Shown: positions 22,485 through 34,607 of the stretch, in pieces
How positions within the stretch are numbered: the stretch's first letter is position 1
Layout: the number at the start of each line of letters is the position of its first letter
From: Marasmius tenuissimus
Lineage: Eukaryota; Basidiomycota; Agaricomycetes; Agaricales; Marasmiaceae
DNA length: 64,000 bases
Assembly (NCBI GenBank): GCA_029532415.1
Contig: JAQOTA010000007.1
Location: forward strand, 124,001 to 188,000
Direction: 5' to 3'
Position numbers and translations under genes: made by a program
Notes under the pieces: model-generated
What the model was told of the DNA's origin: nothing
Databases searched by the model: none
The model's input: the letters and a program-made list of their open reading frames with translations, nothing else

Positions 22485-25400
22485 ATGTCTTTAGGTATTT
22501 CCGCCCCACGCTTCTCTGTCGCCTTCCCTGGTCGAAAATCATTTAGAATGAAACCTCCGCAAACGCAGTCCGAGTCTGCTTTTTGTCGTCTTCTAAAGCA
22601 CATCGAGGTCCCCATTGACCAAGATGCTCATTACAAGAACGATGTGCGTCTTTTTGCGGTCCTGTGACTGGGCTTGAATGCTCACTCGCTATTCGGGTTC
22701 TCAAATTAGCATTGGACAAACAGGAATCTCATTCCTATGCCCGCAGACTGTCGAACCTACAAAATCTGGTCGTACTTTGTCTATTGGTGCATCTCTGGGA
22801 TGTGCATCAGTGCCTACAGCTCGGGGTCTAGCTTGCTCGCATTTGGTCTCACTCCCCCACACGCTATTGGAGCCATCGTAATTGGATCTTTCTGTATTGG
22901 ACTTCTGTCGGTTGCATGTGGTTGGATGGGTGAAAGGTTCGTTGTCCGTGCTCTGTCAGGCGGCCATGTCCCTATCATATATCTCTATAGACATCACATC
23001 GGCTTCACAGTCTCGTGCAGATACACATGGGGAATGAGATAAGTCGTACTGGTAATCTCGTCTTGTTTCAAGAAAGACCGAACCTGGAATTACTAGGGGA
23101 GCATACTTCCCGATTGTCATCGGCACATTTACGTGAGTGGCTTGATCCTATAGCTTCGTTCGGTATTTCAGGAGCTACAAATAACTTTATTTCTTCCATC
23201 GTCCGGCTGCAGAGCTGTCTTGTGAGTTCAAAAAATTTGGGACTATTTCGGGATGTACGAATTTCACCCCGTTGATGCAGCTGGGATGGTTTACAAGCGT
23301 ATTGGGGCGGACAAGGTGTGTTTTTGGTTTTTGAGTTCCTTCACAGGCGATAACTCACAAATTTCCACGTCCGGCAGCGGTGACAGTGCGTTTCCCTCCT
23401 CAACGATACTACTTAAGATTCTGAATGACTTGCTCATACTGACACCTCCAGGTTATGCTCAGGGCTGTTTTCCCTAGTATATATATGTTATCGTCGTACC
23501 TTACACAGCGTAGGCTCACACGAGCGTTCAATAGGTCTGGCCTACATGAAATCAACGTTAGCAGGGGGGATTCTGATGACGAAAGATTTGATTGGCATGT
23601 TGTACGTTTTCTTATTCTCTTGTTGCGCATAGGAATACCGTGGGACTTACGCCTTCACTGAATAGGATCTACTATATCTTCTTCCTCTCGATCATGTTAA
23701 TTCCTCCTGAGCAACTGCAGCGACCTTTCATTGCTTCTTCGGTCCTGTTTTCCGCAACGTAGGTCTCGATGCGTCTAGTCATGTCTTTCTGACCCGAACA
23801 GGACATCTTGAGTCTCATCGGCTTACTTGCATGGGCCGTGTCAAACGCCGATGGTGTTGGGCCAATGTGGGAGCAGCGAGGAACTCCCATTGAGGGTAGC
23901 ATTGGATGGTCAGTAATGTTTGGTATTACTTCGGTCTTGGGTGCTTGGTGCTTGGTGAGTCAACAGAAAAATACTCCGCCTGGGAGGTTGATGTCACCGA
24001 ATCCAAACGATTTCAGGGGTTCCGGTACAAACAGCCAGAGTGACTGGACGAGATATTCTAATTGCCCCTGTGAGCAGGCCTGTTCCACCTATCTCCTTAC
24101 TTGCTTAACTTTTTGTAGATGCGCCAACGCTATCACAAATGGTCGTTGCGTAAGTTTCGTTTGTGGTTTGAATAAATAACGGCCAAGTAAAATCTCTATT
24201 TCTCTTCCTCGTAGCCCCCTCACGATCATCGTTACCTCCATCGTCGGGATTGTGATTACCTCTTGTTTCCAACAAATTCTTGATGGCCAAGTGATATGGT
24301 CCCCCGTTGTTCTCCTTGGAACCCTGCAGGACTTTTAGTGAGCTCATCCACTCTTATTGTTGAGTCACAAGGCACTCACCTTCATCGATTCCTTCGTAGC
24401 GGAAACTCCCCCCGAGGTAAGTCTCACCGATCCATGTAGGTCACTTCATTTACGTTGGTTTCTCCCTGATTGCAATCAACGATATAGTACGGGCTGCAGT
24501 GTGAGCGCAGCAAACTCCGAGGAATATGTATCGATGACTGATCGAAGTCCTTGATCCATAAAACCGTAGGTTCTCCGCGGGTCTCGGATGTACCTGCGCC
24601 CAATTAGGCATCAGCATCGTCCTAAATTCCGTCAGTGGAGCTATGGACATGGCGTACGCTACCTCCTCCGTCTCAACATGTGAATACCTTAACTCATATT
24701 ATGCTTCGTCTTTCCTTCCATTGTGCAGCGGACTGTGCCCGTAAGCACTAACCCATCTCTCTTGTTTTTCTGTAAAGTTCTCGTCGCATCCGCTAATTCA
24801 ACTCTCCAGCAAATACCTCAACATTCGCCGCGGTGCCTACCTCCTTGCCATCGTCGGCTTCGTCACCAACCCATGGGAGGACCCCGGCAGCGCCGGCATC
24901 TTCCTGACCGTGTTATCCGGGTTCGGTGTATTCCGTACGTGATATGCCTTTTGTCCACATCCATTTGGCAATTAACAAGCTAACCCGCGCACTGTGATCT
25001 CTATCATCCAGTGGCCCCCATAACAGGACTGATGCTTGCAGATTACCATGTTATCCGACGATACAAGCTCAAAATGCAAGACTTATACGTCGGTGATAGC
25101 AGTTCCATGTACTGGTGTGTTTTCCTTGCTGTTTTCTTATCGCCCTTCCATAATTTTGGATCCAGGTACTGGCACGGTATCCACTGGCGTGCAGCTATCT
25201 GTTGGGTCCTCGGTGTACTCCCCACTCTACCGGGGTTGATTATAGCCGTCCGAAACCCCGAGGCGAACGATGCTTGGGTCAAAATGTTCAGGATCACGTT
25301 CTTTGTCGGTGCGCTCGGTCCTCTTCTCGAGGCTACATACTGCGTCTCACGTTCTCTACCCCAAAAACAGGCGTATCAATCTCCTTCGCATCCTATACTC

Positions 25401-25564
25401 TTCTTTGCAAAACCTTCCCGCCTCCCGGCCTTGGCCTCGGTGAGAGCAGACACGATGATTCGATGGTATTTGGTTTGAGAGACGAAACCTCTTCCGAGAG
25501 GATGAGCACGGGTGGTATATCGGGGTCTGATATCAAGACCGATTTGTCGGAGAAGAAGATTTAA
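22485..25564 (+). CDS. NCS1-type nucleobase/cation symporter, possibly decaying
   Basis: Many short exons spell the fungal NCS1 (purine/uracil/allantoin/thiamine permease) pattern in order: FCRLLKHIEVPIDQ and HWTNRNLIPMPADCRTYKIW (N-terminal tail and helix 1 start), GSSLLAFGLTPPHAIGAI, HIGFTVSCRYTWGM, GAYFPIVIGTF, GLLAWAVSNADGVGP, WSVMFGITSVLGAWC, PNPNDF with WTRYS, a PLTIIVTSIVGIVITS helix, CAQLGISIVLNSVSGAMDMA, YLNIRRGAYLLAIVGF, and LAPITGLMLADYHVIRRYK. NCS1 proteins have 12 helices and import nucleobases or related compounds with cations. Substrate cannot be read from this. The donor after WGM reads ATAAGT instead of GTAAGT (about 23038) and the next junction is out of phase; the 23250-23670 stretch does not match the family. 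A working protein is therefore uncertain. The tail ends KTDLSEKKI. Confidence 0.65.
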
Positions 25565-25753
25565 ATGTGATGAATCTTGGGTATCGAGAAGATATAGGGC
25601 TTGATTATCATCTCTAGCTTTGCTCGGGGGACCTGGTTTCTTACTTGGCAACACTTTTAGAACAAAGCAATCGATGGTACAAATGGAAGTTTATAATGTC
25701 CGGTGAATGGATGGTAAAAATAATCTGATCAAAGTCCGTATGTCTCGTACCTA

Positions 25754-27528
25754 CTAGAAAAATGTACCAACTATCTCTTTCCCTGCACGTAAAGCATACT
25801 CAACCAACTCAAAGCTATTCAACCCACTGACCCAATACGTCTTCTTATACCCCTGAATCTCATTAAACTTGTCATAGATTCCTCCAGCCAAATCCTCCGA
25901 CTGGAATCTCGGGAAATAATCCCAAGCCCGGAACTCCCTAAAGTCCTCATCTTTGATCTCTATTCTGATGGACGTCCCGGGTACACCGGAGGCAGCCCCA
26001 AAGTCAACAGCAGCATATGTCTGCTTCAGGATCTCCCTCGCCTGTTCGGCGGTGAAATCACTCCTCCCATACGGATCGAAAGGGCCCCATGAATAGGTAG
26101 TCAACACATCCGAGTTGTCGAAACTCTTCGTCGCCAAAATAGGTTGACCTATGTTCCGTGTTGGCAGTTGCGAGTACTTCGTGTTGACGGGCACTTTGGG
26201 CGCTGTGATAGCTCCGGAAAGGTAAGGCGTCATGCCGACTCTCGAAAACACAAACTCCTCTTCCGAAGAGAGCTGAATGTCAACGCCGCTGTTGTTTGTA
26301 GGTTTGTTTGGTGGCTGGGTTCCGGTGAGAGCTTCGATGAGAGGCGGGAAAGCCAAGACGACGTGAGAACATGTTTGGGTCTTGACCTCAGTGGATCCCG
26401 CTGCGACGTATGAGACGATTGGGGTGTCGCCGCTCCGATCTGTTGATATATATCAGATGGGTCCCGAGGGTCTCGATATAGGTAAAATAACAGACGAACC
26501 GAGTTGAGTCACGGTCGTACTGGTTAGGAGTTTTCCGTGGATTCCTTTGGCGTAATATTCCATCACCGCGTGGAAATCTGATCGGTGTCAAGTATTAGTA
26601 TCAAAGCTGACGGCGGGCGAACGAGTAAATTGCTTACCGATGAAATTGACTTGGCCGACATTACAAAAGTAGGCCAGGATGTCGGGAGGAAGGAATTGCA
26701 AACCGTAAATCTATGTAGCAGGTGAATCAATTCTGGGATATTTGCTTTGGCCTAAGCTACTCACTGTAGGTGTTTTATCGAGATCGTCGTAACCTGCAAG
26801 GGCGAGAGCTTGTCTGATGACTATCGGGAGAACTTGATAGCCTTCGCTCTTGAGCCATTGACCCATGGGAACCGTGAACTCTTTCGGGACACCGTTCTGA
26901 GAAAGAGTAGAATATCAGTAGGTGAGTTTAGGTAGAAAGAGACTGGTTCGGAGACGCACGGTATACCGTATGGCACTATATTTAGGCTGCCAAACTGTCT
27001 CCCAGAACAACTTGTACTTCGCTAATTCCAGCACAACAACAGCAGCTTGCTCAGCAGTGGGGGTTGGTGTCCTAGTGACATTGACTACGGTATTGTTATC
27101 GTTGGGAAGCGAGATCGGGGGGTAGTTGTACCCGCTGGTGACGCTCTTGGAGATGTAGAACGGGACACCGGCGGCTCGTGCAATGGGAAGCGTTTCGGTG
27201 TAGCTTGCGTTGGAGATGAGGATGGGGCCCATAGCGGCGAATGTGGAGCTGTTGTAAGTTTAGACCAGGTCTCGTTTGTGGTGGGTGGGAAGGTTTGGTA
27301 CTGACCGATCTGGTTTGTCGTAGTATGACTGACACTTGCCTCCAACTACGGGCTCCCTCTCGAACACGATGACGGAGTAGTTCTTGGCTTCGAGGGCGTG
27401 TGCTGTTGATAGACCGCTAGGTCCGGCACCTACGATGCACACTGGGTGTTGACATGGCCGTCCCCCGCATCTGAAGAGAGCGCAGTGGGCGCGAGTAGGA
27501 CGGGGAGTAACAAGAAGAGCCGGTTCAT
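25754..27528 (-). CDS. secreted FAD-dependent oxidoreductase (amine-oxidase-like), probable frameshift
   Basis: On the minus strand ATG 27528-27526 begins a clear signal peptide, MNRLFLLLPVLLAPTALSS. Further on, VCIVGAGPSGLSTAHALE is a dinucleotide-binding GxGxxG motif with the acidic end VIVFERE, then VVGGKCQSYYD as in flavin amine oxidases. Later exons read SSTFAAMGPILI, YGLQFLPPDILAYFCNVG, DFHAVMEYYAKGIHG and a 200-codon last exon ending with KKTYWVSGLNSFELVEYALRAG. The family oxidises amines, amino acids or related compounds using FAD; the substrate is unknown. The signal peptide and the Rossmann motif are in different frames, one base short, in a run of five Cs (plus strand, about 27464-27468). 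Either the gene is broken or the run is misread; an unrecognised micro-intron is less likely. It converges on the NCS1 gene, 190 bp apart. Confidence 0.68.
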
Positions 27529-28187
27529 CTCGCGGGAGGAAGGTTGAACAAGGAGCGGACCAAGTACTTATATCAGGGTTTGTTTCTCCGTACTTGTTTG
27601 ACAACCTTGACTTCGGTAGTGATCCCGGGCATTGAAATGTGATTCGTCCGATTTAGGTGCCTTGAGAATGGAGGGAGACCCACCACAGCTTTTAAGCCCG
27701 TCTTATCCTTGGTTAAATGGCGGTGAGCCGGTGTCAATTAATCAGCGAGACCGTTGACCATGAGGATTCGAATACAGTATCAGTGTTTTGATTATACTCC
27801 CAGTGCTGAACATTTTGAGATCTCACCACATCCCGATTCACGATCATGATATCCATCTTAACCAAAATTGACTTTGAACGAGGTCGGCTAGTGGTTTGGG
27901 GCGGGAAGCGCTCAAATTAGGGTTCTGTCACGCCTTGGACATATGGTCTCCACCTGTTGGGTCGCCCACCGCGAGCCTTCATGACGCGATGCTGCTGTAC
28001 AAAGCAAGAAGGTTTATGCGGGCATTGTCGACTGCGGTTCATTAGACACCTGGAGCGAATAGTGGTTGTAAAACATACTAACCGAGTTGTCAAACACTGA
28101 GAGCCAGCGGGGGCCGTCACTTTCGGACAACACATACTTAGGCTCGAATATCACTGGAGCGCAGAACACGGATCCTAACCGAAACAG

Positions 28188-28253
28188 TCATTCTGAGAGC
28201 CTCCTGTGGGTCGATAACAAATCACCCTGAACAACGACGAGGTTCCCGAGTAC
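28188..28253 (+). repeat. 66-bp direct repeat, copy a
   Basis: Matches 28507-28572 at about 60 of 66 positions, centred on GGTCGATAACAAAT and CCCTGAACAACGACGAGG. Confidence 0.7.
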
Positions 28254-28506
28254 GCCATCCCATCACCAAAGGAACACTTTAACGTATGATTGGGAGGGCA
28301 AGCGCAGCTCAGGAATCATGGAAGCGTGGAAGCGTGGAACTAGGGTCTCGACTCTCGAGATTGGTTCATGTGCCTGGAATGATACTGATTTATCAACGCA
28401 CCTACAATCAGTGGGAGATCTAGGACCGAAGGTTTCGTTACAAGGCATCGTACAGATCCGAGAAAAGAACCTTGCCTGTAAGTTTATGGACGGCCCACAA
28501 TGATTG

Positions 28507-28572
28507 TCATTTTGAGAGGCTCCTGTAGGTCGATAACAAATGACCCTGAACAACGACGAGGTCCCCAAGTAC
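28507..28572 (+). repeat. 66-bp direct repeat, copy b
   Basis: Second copy, 319 bp downstream of the first and in the same orientation. The flanks are not clearly alike. Confidence 0.7.
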
Positions 28573-31500
28573 TCAATCAAGGGTTCTATGAGATGGATGA
28601 GAATTTTTCAGCTTTGGTGCGTTGAGAAACCGGCCAATGCATGCGTAGCGATTGAAATCGTCCATGGATATGTTGCGAGCTGTCGGACAGAGGAGTTTGT
28701 GCGGAGGAGGAAGGAAAGATTTGTCAAGGACCCTACCGAAGACTGCTTTCGCTGATTACAAGGCTGGACGGGTCTATGCGGTCAGAGTGCTTGTCCAGTT
28801 AGCTCCCTTGAGTGTATTCAATGTATCGCCAGGGAACTCGTCAACGAAGGCGCTCACGTTGCGCCGTCAGCGACTAGTATGCGATAAGGAATACTATCTA
28901 AGCCTTCCCATTGACATCGAGATTTATTCTGAGACTGCTTGATTTAGAAGATTCCTGGGAGCTTGTTCTTTTGATCTGAATCATTGTGCAGTCGAGACCT
29001 ATATGAATTCCTTGCACATTGGGTCCGAGTTTGAGATGAAGAGATGAGGACTCTGAAATGAGAATCAGATATCGCTGCACGAGGAGCGTACCATAATAAC
29101 ACCAGCTTCTTGATGTTGATGCGACCGAACGTATGCATGATGCCAATGGGAGTGAGCCAAGGGGCTTAGCGCCTTGTTAGCGCCCACAAGGTCTCCCGTC
29201 GGTCCGGGTCATTGGCTCCGAAGATTGGCTCCGAGGGCTGATGTCAACAACACCAAATACTTTCGAAAAAATTCATCTCCCCCTTGTACCTCCATGGTTC
29301 AGATATTGGAATACGCAAGTTATACGGCCGTCATGCATGGCTTGGTGAGTAAATTGACGATCTATCGAGTATCATCTAATTCTATCTGCAGGTACCCTCT
29401 GGAAGCCTATGTCACTACAGGGAGATCTCCCTGGGTTACAATGTTGAATGTATGTCTCCATCGCTACTCTCGTAGACTCTAGGTCCTCTTACTGATGTCT
29501 GACACTTGCCAGCGAGGGAAATCAACTTTAACGCGGTCTAAAACCCTCAACAACGGTCTTGACAAGTGAATTGGGTTACGTTATCATTTCGAGGCATTGC
29601 ACCCATATTTCCCGTCCAAGCTGCGCTTGGAACTCGACCAACCTTTATGACCTTTGGGGCGTAGAAGAGATTCAAGGGCTCTGTTTAACGAAAATTCTCG
29701 AGGCCATGGCGACGTATCTGGCGGTAGAAGGTTGGGGGGCAGCGTTGAGTTGGCTTGAGCACGGTGGATGAAATTTGGTTGCGCTTCGTACGTTTTCACG
29801 TCATATATTTCTGTTGATTCGATGGCTTACCACCTGGTCTCTCAAGAGGGACATATCCGACTCTTGGTGACACTCAACCTTTCTCCATCAAGAATCGGAC
29901 TGGGAAGAAATTGTCTTGAAGACTACTGGGCCGAGATATGACTCGAGGGGACCCCAACCTTCATCTGCTCTCTCCTTTCGAGGCTGATCACGTTACCCGG
30001 AATGTGGGGAATGAGATCGAAGATGTTAGGCCGGTGGGCGATCCTGGCCAAGGCAGAGAGGGCTACGACGGAGCCTCGGCATCGAGATTTCATAATGACA
30101 GGCACGTCCCTCGTACCTACTTCTACTTCATGATGCTAACTACCGGTGTAGAAGGCTCACAGTCACGGATCGCACTGGACTAAGTTCAGGAGGAACGACC
30201 ATCTCGTTGGCGTCTGAGTCCGCCATCTAACGTTCCTCTCGCACCGCGAAAGCTCCTGAACCTTTCCTTTGGCTGCTGCACGGACAGTATCATATCACAT
30301 TGGCTTCTGGTACTGGGGGCACGTAGGTATGCATTTTCCTCTATTGTTGCCATGATTGCCCTGATAAACTTGTGCAGAAATGTAGCAAGGTTTCGACGCG
30401 CAAGGATCGATCTGGTCCCTCCATGACACTAATGCTGACTTGTACACCGGCGATGGCCCACCTCACGAGCCGCCACGAAGCTCCTGCAATTCCATAGGCG
30501 ACTCTCTTCGGCACAGCACATTATATTTCCTTTTGGAGGTCCCATTTCCTCCTCGTCTCCGAGATGTGCCCCACCTGCGGATCTGTCAACCCATCCGAAA
30601 GATGTATATCCTCATTACTGACCGGATCTCTATTCCGTTCGACGTGCGAGGCCCCAATCTCCTCACCATCAGACCCCAGCACTCTCATTGGGGTTAGCAA
30701 CGACTAACATCCGGATTTGTTTCTTCGGTCGCCCTTTCTGCCAAAACGAATCTGTCAATGGAGCTGCTGTTCATCGTTTGGCTTCCTTAGGCGCATTTCG
30801 GGACGTCGTCGAGACCAAGGCACATTGTGTTCAACTACTTCCAAAGCTCATCATTAACTCACGCCGCATCCACAAAACGGTTTGCTCTATCCGAACCCTC
30901 TCCTACCTACCGACTCTAGTTGTGTACGGGACAGGGCTTCTCCTGTCTTGATACCCTTTCTCTTCGATCGCTCAGATGAACCGAACTCGTCTCGTCGTAC
31001 GGTGCTTGAAACCGAGGTTTACCGTCCTTTGGCATTTGTCGTTGGTCATGACGCCTACAGCCCCTTCACCCGCTCACCTTTCGGAGGTATTGTTTCTCCT
31101 ACCTCTCTACGCCGTAAATGGGTCTCCCTATCCGAACAATGTACACCTTCACCAATTCGAGGAAGGTGCTCAACGCAGGCGCCTTGTTATTCGGCTCTAA
31201 CAGTCTCGTTGGTCTTGTCGGTATCCGAGCCGGCACCAGCTCTTAACATTCTCCATACTCCGAGGCATCGCCAACTCGTGAACGCTGTGCTACAGAGGAC
31301 GTCTGCCTCTCACTGCCCAGATAGACCTCCCTGGGGGTTGGACGACACCTCTCATGGTTGGCCGTTCCACTCGTCACCCCGATTGACAGGGATGCTTATG
31401 ATGGACACGGTGGATCGATTGAAGACCCACTACTGACTACGAAGAGTCATTTCTCTGTCATGGTATGCCTATTCTTCCTTCTCGTATGAATACCGAACGC

Positions 31501-32443
31501 TTACTGATCACTTTTGTCATTGACAGGCCGCTTCTCGGATGGGTGCTTGGGCAGGTGGACGTTGGGCGCAGGGTGGTTTGGTACGTTGTCCAGAATTCCT
31601 CTGTTCTATGCTGGGTCTGATCTGTGCACAGGGAGATTTTGAGGCCGAGACGAACTACCTCTCCGAGCGCACCGACAACCCCTTGCCTTCTCTCCATGGG
31701 CCTTCCGAATCGTTTGGCCAAGCGGAGGGCAGAACAGCTATAGCGATGTCACGTGACTATGCATTAGGTCGCGGGCGACGTTACAGTTTAGGCCATCGTG
31801 CTGAGCTTTCAGCTCTCAGAGCTCGATGGGCTCAATGCGCATGGTTTTAAAAAGGCCCCGGAGGTACTCTGTGTCCTTTATCCAGAACTTTCCGCTAGCA
31901 CCGTCGCTAATCTCTGCATGGGCTCTCGAGACGACCTTGGACTTGGCTTTTAAGAGTAATCGCCGTACCCTACGTAATACTCAGAGCCTCCACATACCTC
32001 CCGTAGAGTAACGTATCATCGGCGATACTCTAGATGATGATACATTATCACCCGAGCCTATCCTACGTCCCTCGTATTCGCAAGGCAAGAGTGCTTCAGT
32101 CACAGATATCGTCGTAGTTGAGCCTTCTGAGAAGGTTATCTTCAGGGCGAGGTATTCTCCTGTTTAATGCGAATACTAAGACGACAGCCTCCTTGAGTGT
32201 GCACCTTTCAGCAGCACTCCCGAGAAACCAGTTGAGCAAGCTCTGGGCACCGTCGACCGGCATAGGCTACCACGCTGGAGATCGGGCGTCGGAGCAGCAA
32301 GTTGAAGAGCGGTACTTCGATTCAATTGTCAGATAGTGATACACGGTAGAGAAGCTAGGCTAAAAGCAAGAACAGTCATATAGTCGTAAATAAGTAAGTC
32401 CTTGAGATGGTAGCGAATGATAGTCTCATCGACAGAATTTTTG

Positions 32444-34607
32444 TCAGTTAGAATTGTAAGCAGAAGCATAACTTGGTTCGTCCACATGGATATCCAACCC
32501 GGGATTCTCCTCCATAATCTTCAAAACCTCCTTCCTCTTCTTCTCCGCGCCCGGTATCCTCACTCGACACCACTTCAACCCCAACGTCGCACGGCTCCGG
32601 ATAACATCCATGACAGTACCCCATTCGTGGTCGTGCAGGAGGGATAGCTTGAGTATACGCAATCGAGGGAGCAGCTTGTTAACCCCACCCAACGCGAGAA
32701 GCTCCAAGGTCGAGCGATGTAGAACACCATAAGTGGGACTGTCCTCGAGGTTGAGCTCGGCAAGGTTATTGGGCATAGCCTCCAACAGACGTTTGAAGTC
32801 AGAGGTGTAGATGATCAATCCGAGACATGAGAAACTTTCGAGGGGTGATTTCGAACGCGAGATGAAAGCCTTGAGCGAATCCACGAGTCGTGGAGCATGG
32901 TCTGAGGGTGGCAACTGCTCGAAGGAAGATTTTGTGAAGGTCCCCCGTGCGATTGTGAGACTCTTCAACTTCGGAGCAGCGAGCACGTTGGACAGATCAG
33001 TAATGCACGAGAAGAAATCGCGCGAGTAGTTAAGAGAGCTGTTGCGAATAATGAGGTGTTCGAGATGTGAAAGGACCAGTGTCGGCGGGCTTGTGGATGT
33101 GGCAACTTGTGTGGTAGGAGCGAGGCCAACCTCGACGTTTGTCAGGTTTGGGAGCGATTGAAGCACCGATGTCGTGTAAGGGACATTGATAGGGTTAAGT
33201 GTGATGGTGGTGATCATGATGGCTTGGGAGAAGCTGGGTTGTAGAAGGTAGTTAAGGTCGAGACCGAGCGAAAGCTGCTCGGAATGGGACTCCTTCTCAA
33301 ACCGTAGGGAAGTCAGTCTCGTAATGACTCTACTACCCGCAGTGGGACTAGACACCGGAAGACTTTTGTGAAAACGCTCGATGACAGAGCTGATTGGGGT
33401 ATCTAGAGAGACGCTGTGGCCAAGTTGAATGTCGAGGTGGCTGATACGGTGGGAGTGAAAGAATATGTCCCTCAGAACATCTTTGTTCACGTCCGGGAAT
33501 GACCAGTTGCTGTTATTCTCCGAAATGAAGAGCTCGACGTATAAGTTCCTATGGCTTCCAGAGCGCTCGATATTCTTGATTCCCTTCGAAAAAGCTGCAT
33601 AGTGACTACGGTCGACCGGAAGCTCGACTCTGAAGTGACACCACATCTCGGGCGTCTTGAGAGCTAGCTCCCTCCACCGGTGACATACGGAACCCAGCGT
33701 AGAGGATTGCCAATAGGCAGTTTGCGCGGCTCGACAAGTGTGCGAAAACATTGCGTAATACGAACTTGTTCGAGATTTGGCCTTTTTTGCGTTGCGTGAG
33801 ACTACCTTCAAGCTCACGCATATTTTCCTTCTGAAGGACTCTCCCCTAGTCAACAATCCCTCAGAAGGATGTAGTTGAGTCTCCGGGAGATGAAAGATAT
33901 CATGAGAAGCCAGTCACTCGACCAGGAGGGGCTATAGATCAGCGAGATGCTGCAAGAAATTACATGTGACGTCACCGGCTATATTGTTCGTGTTCGAGTA
34001 CACCTCTATCGTGAGATTACTGGAGGGGAATGGCCATTTTTAGTGTTACGAGGTGTTTCTGCGTCTCTCTGAATCAATTTGTACTGTGCGAGAACAATTT
34101 CTGGTGCGGGACGTACGCAGAACTGGTCAGTGTTGGTGGCCTCACGCAACGTAAAAAGGGTCAAATCTCGAACAGGTTCGTATTACGCAATTTTTTCGCA
34201 CACTTGTCGAGCCGCGCAAACTGCCTAATGAGTTGCCACTCGTCCACTAAACACGTTGGGTTCTGCAGCGAAAGCGATGATACGACCCAGAATTTCTGTT
34301 GGCAGGCGCTGCATTGGAGATAGGAAAGACTTGTAAACGGCGGCTTGCTGCTCCAAGATTTCGATGGTTTTTCTGTGTCGCTCGATTTCGTTCTCCACTT
34401 CTGTGATAAGCCGTGTGATAGAAGCCGTGGATATTTCAAGGAGTTTTCCCAGGTTCTGCCTGGCGATGGCGATGGCTTCAGCTATATGCTCCGGCGAGGG
34501 CGTTTGGAGGACTTCGGTCTCGCTGATCTCCGAATGTGGGGTTCTTCAAGGCGAATTAGGTCAATATCTCGAATCAAGGGTTAGTTGACGTACGTTGATG
34601 CCGACAT
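32444..34607 (-). pseudogene. F-box-like/LRR gene split by a miniature transposon (tandem copy 1)
   Basis: Minus strand: exon 1 is 34607-34594 (14 nt, MSAS), an intron with GTACGT donor and AAG acceptor follows, and exon 2 begins at 34543. It encodes a coiled coil (EIERHRKTIEILEQQAAVYK) and the F-box-like start MQRLPTEILGRIIAFAAEPN, and runs to 34226. A 510-bp element (33716-34225) follows, then the rest of the gene from 33713 to the stop at 32444. Leaving out the element and one TA, the exons total 1602 nt with no stop (533 codons), and the junction reads VATH joined to YWQSSTLGSVCHRWRELAL, exactly as in the paralogue at 35295-36988. With the element present a TAG follows VATH at once. An ATG-less frame extending from the element into the gene (32444-33856) would give a protein without the F-box core. 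Confidence 0.85.
33716..34225. mobile_element. 510-bp miniature inverted-repeat transposon with TA target duplication (Tc1/mariner-like)
   Basis: Terminal inverted repeats of about 91 bp begin GGCAGTTTGCGCGGCTCGAC at both ends (33716 rightward; 34225 leftward on the complement) and differ at about seven positions. TA dinucleotides at 33714-33715 and 34226-34227 flank the element, and deleting the element plus one TA restores the host gene frame. There is no room for a transposase, so it is non-autonomous. TA duplication points to the Tc1/mariner superfamily; the family is otherwise unknown. Confidence 0.85.

Larger units (their letters stand above)
27529..32443. other. gene-poor region with fragmentary frames
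   Basis: No convincing gene. The longest frame is 30882-31436 on the plus strand (184 codons, no ATG-proximal domain, no recognised family). Other frames are below 110 codons with frequent stops and no coherent splice pattern. A 66-bp direct repeat lies at 28188 and 28507. It may hold decayed mobile DNA, but no terminal repeats or transposase motifs were seen. Confidence 0.4.

Noticed and set aside
30882..31436. A 184-codon plus-strand frame
   Set aside because: No recognisable family, its frame does not connect to neighbours, and the surroundings are full of stops.
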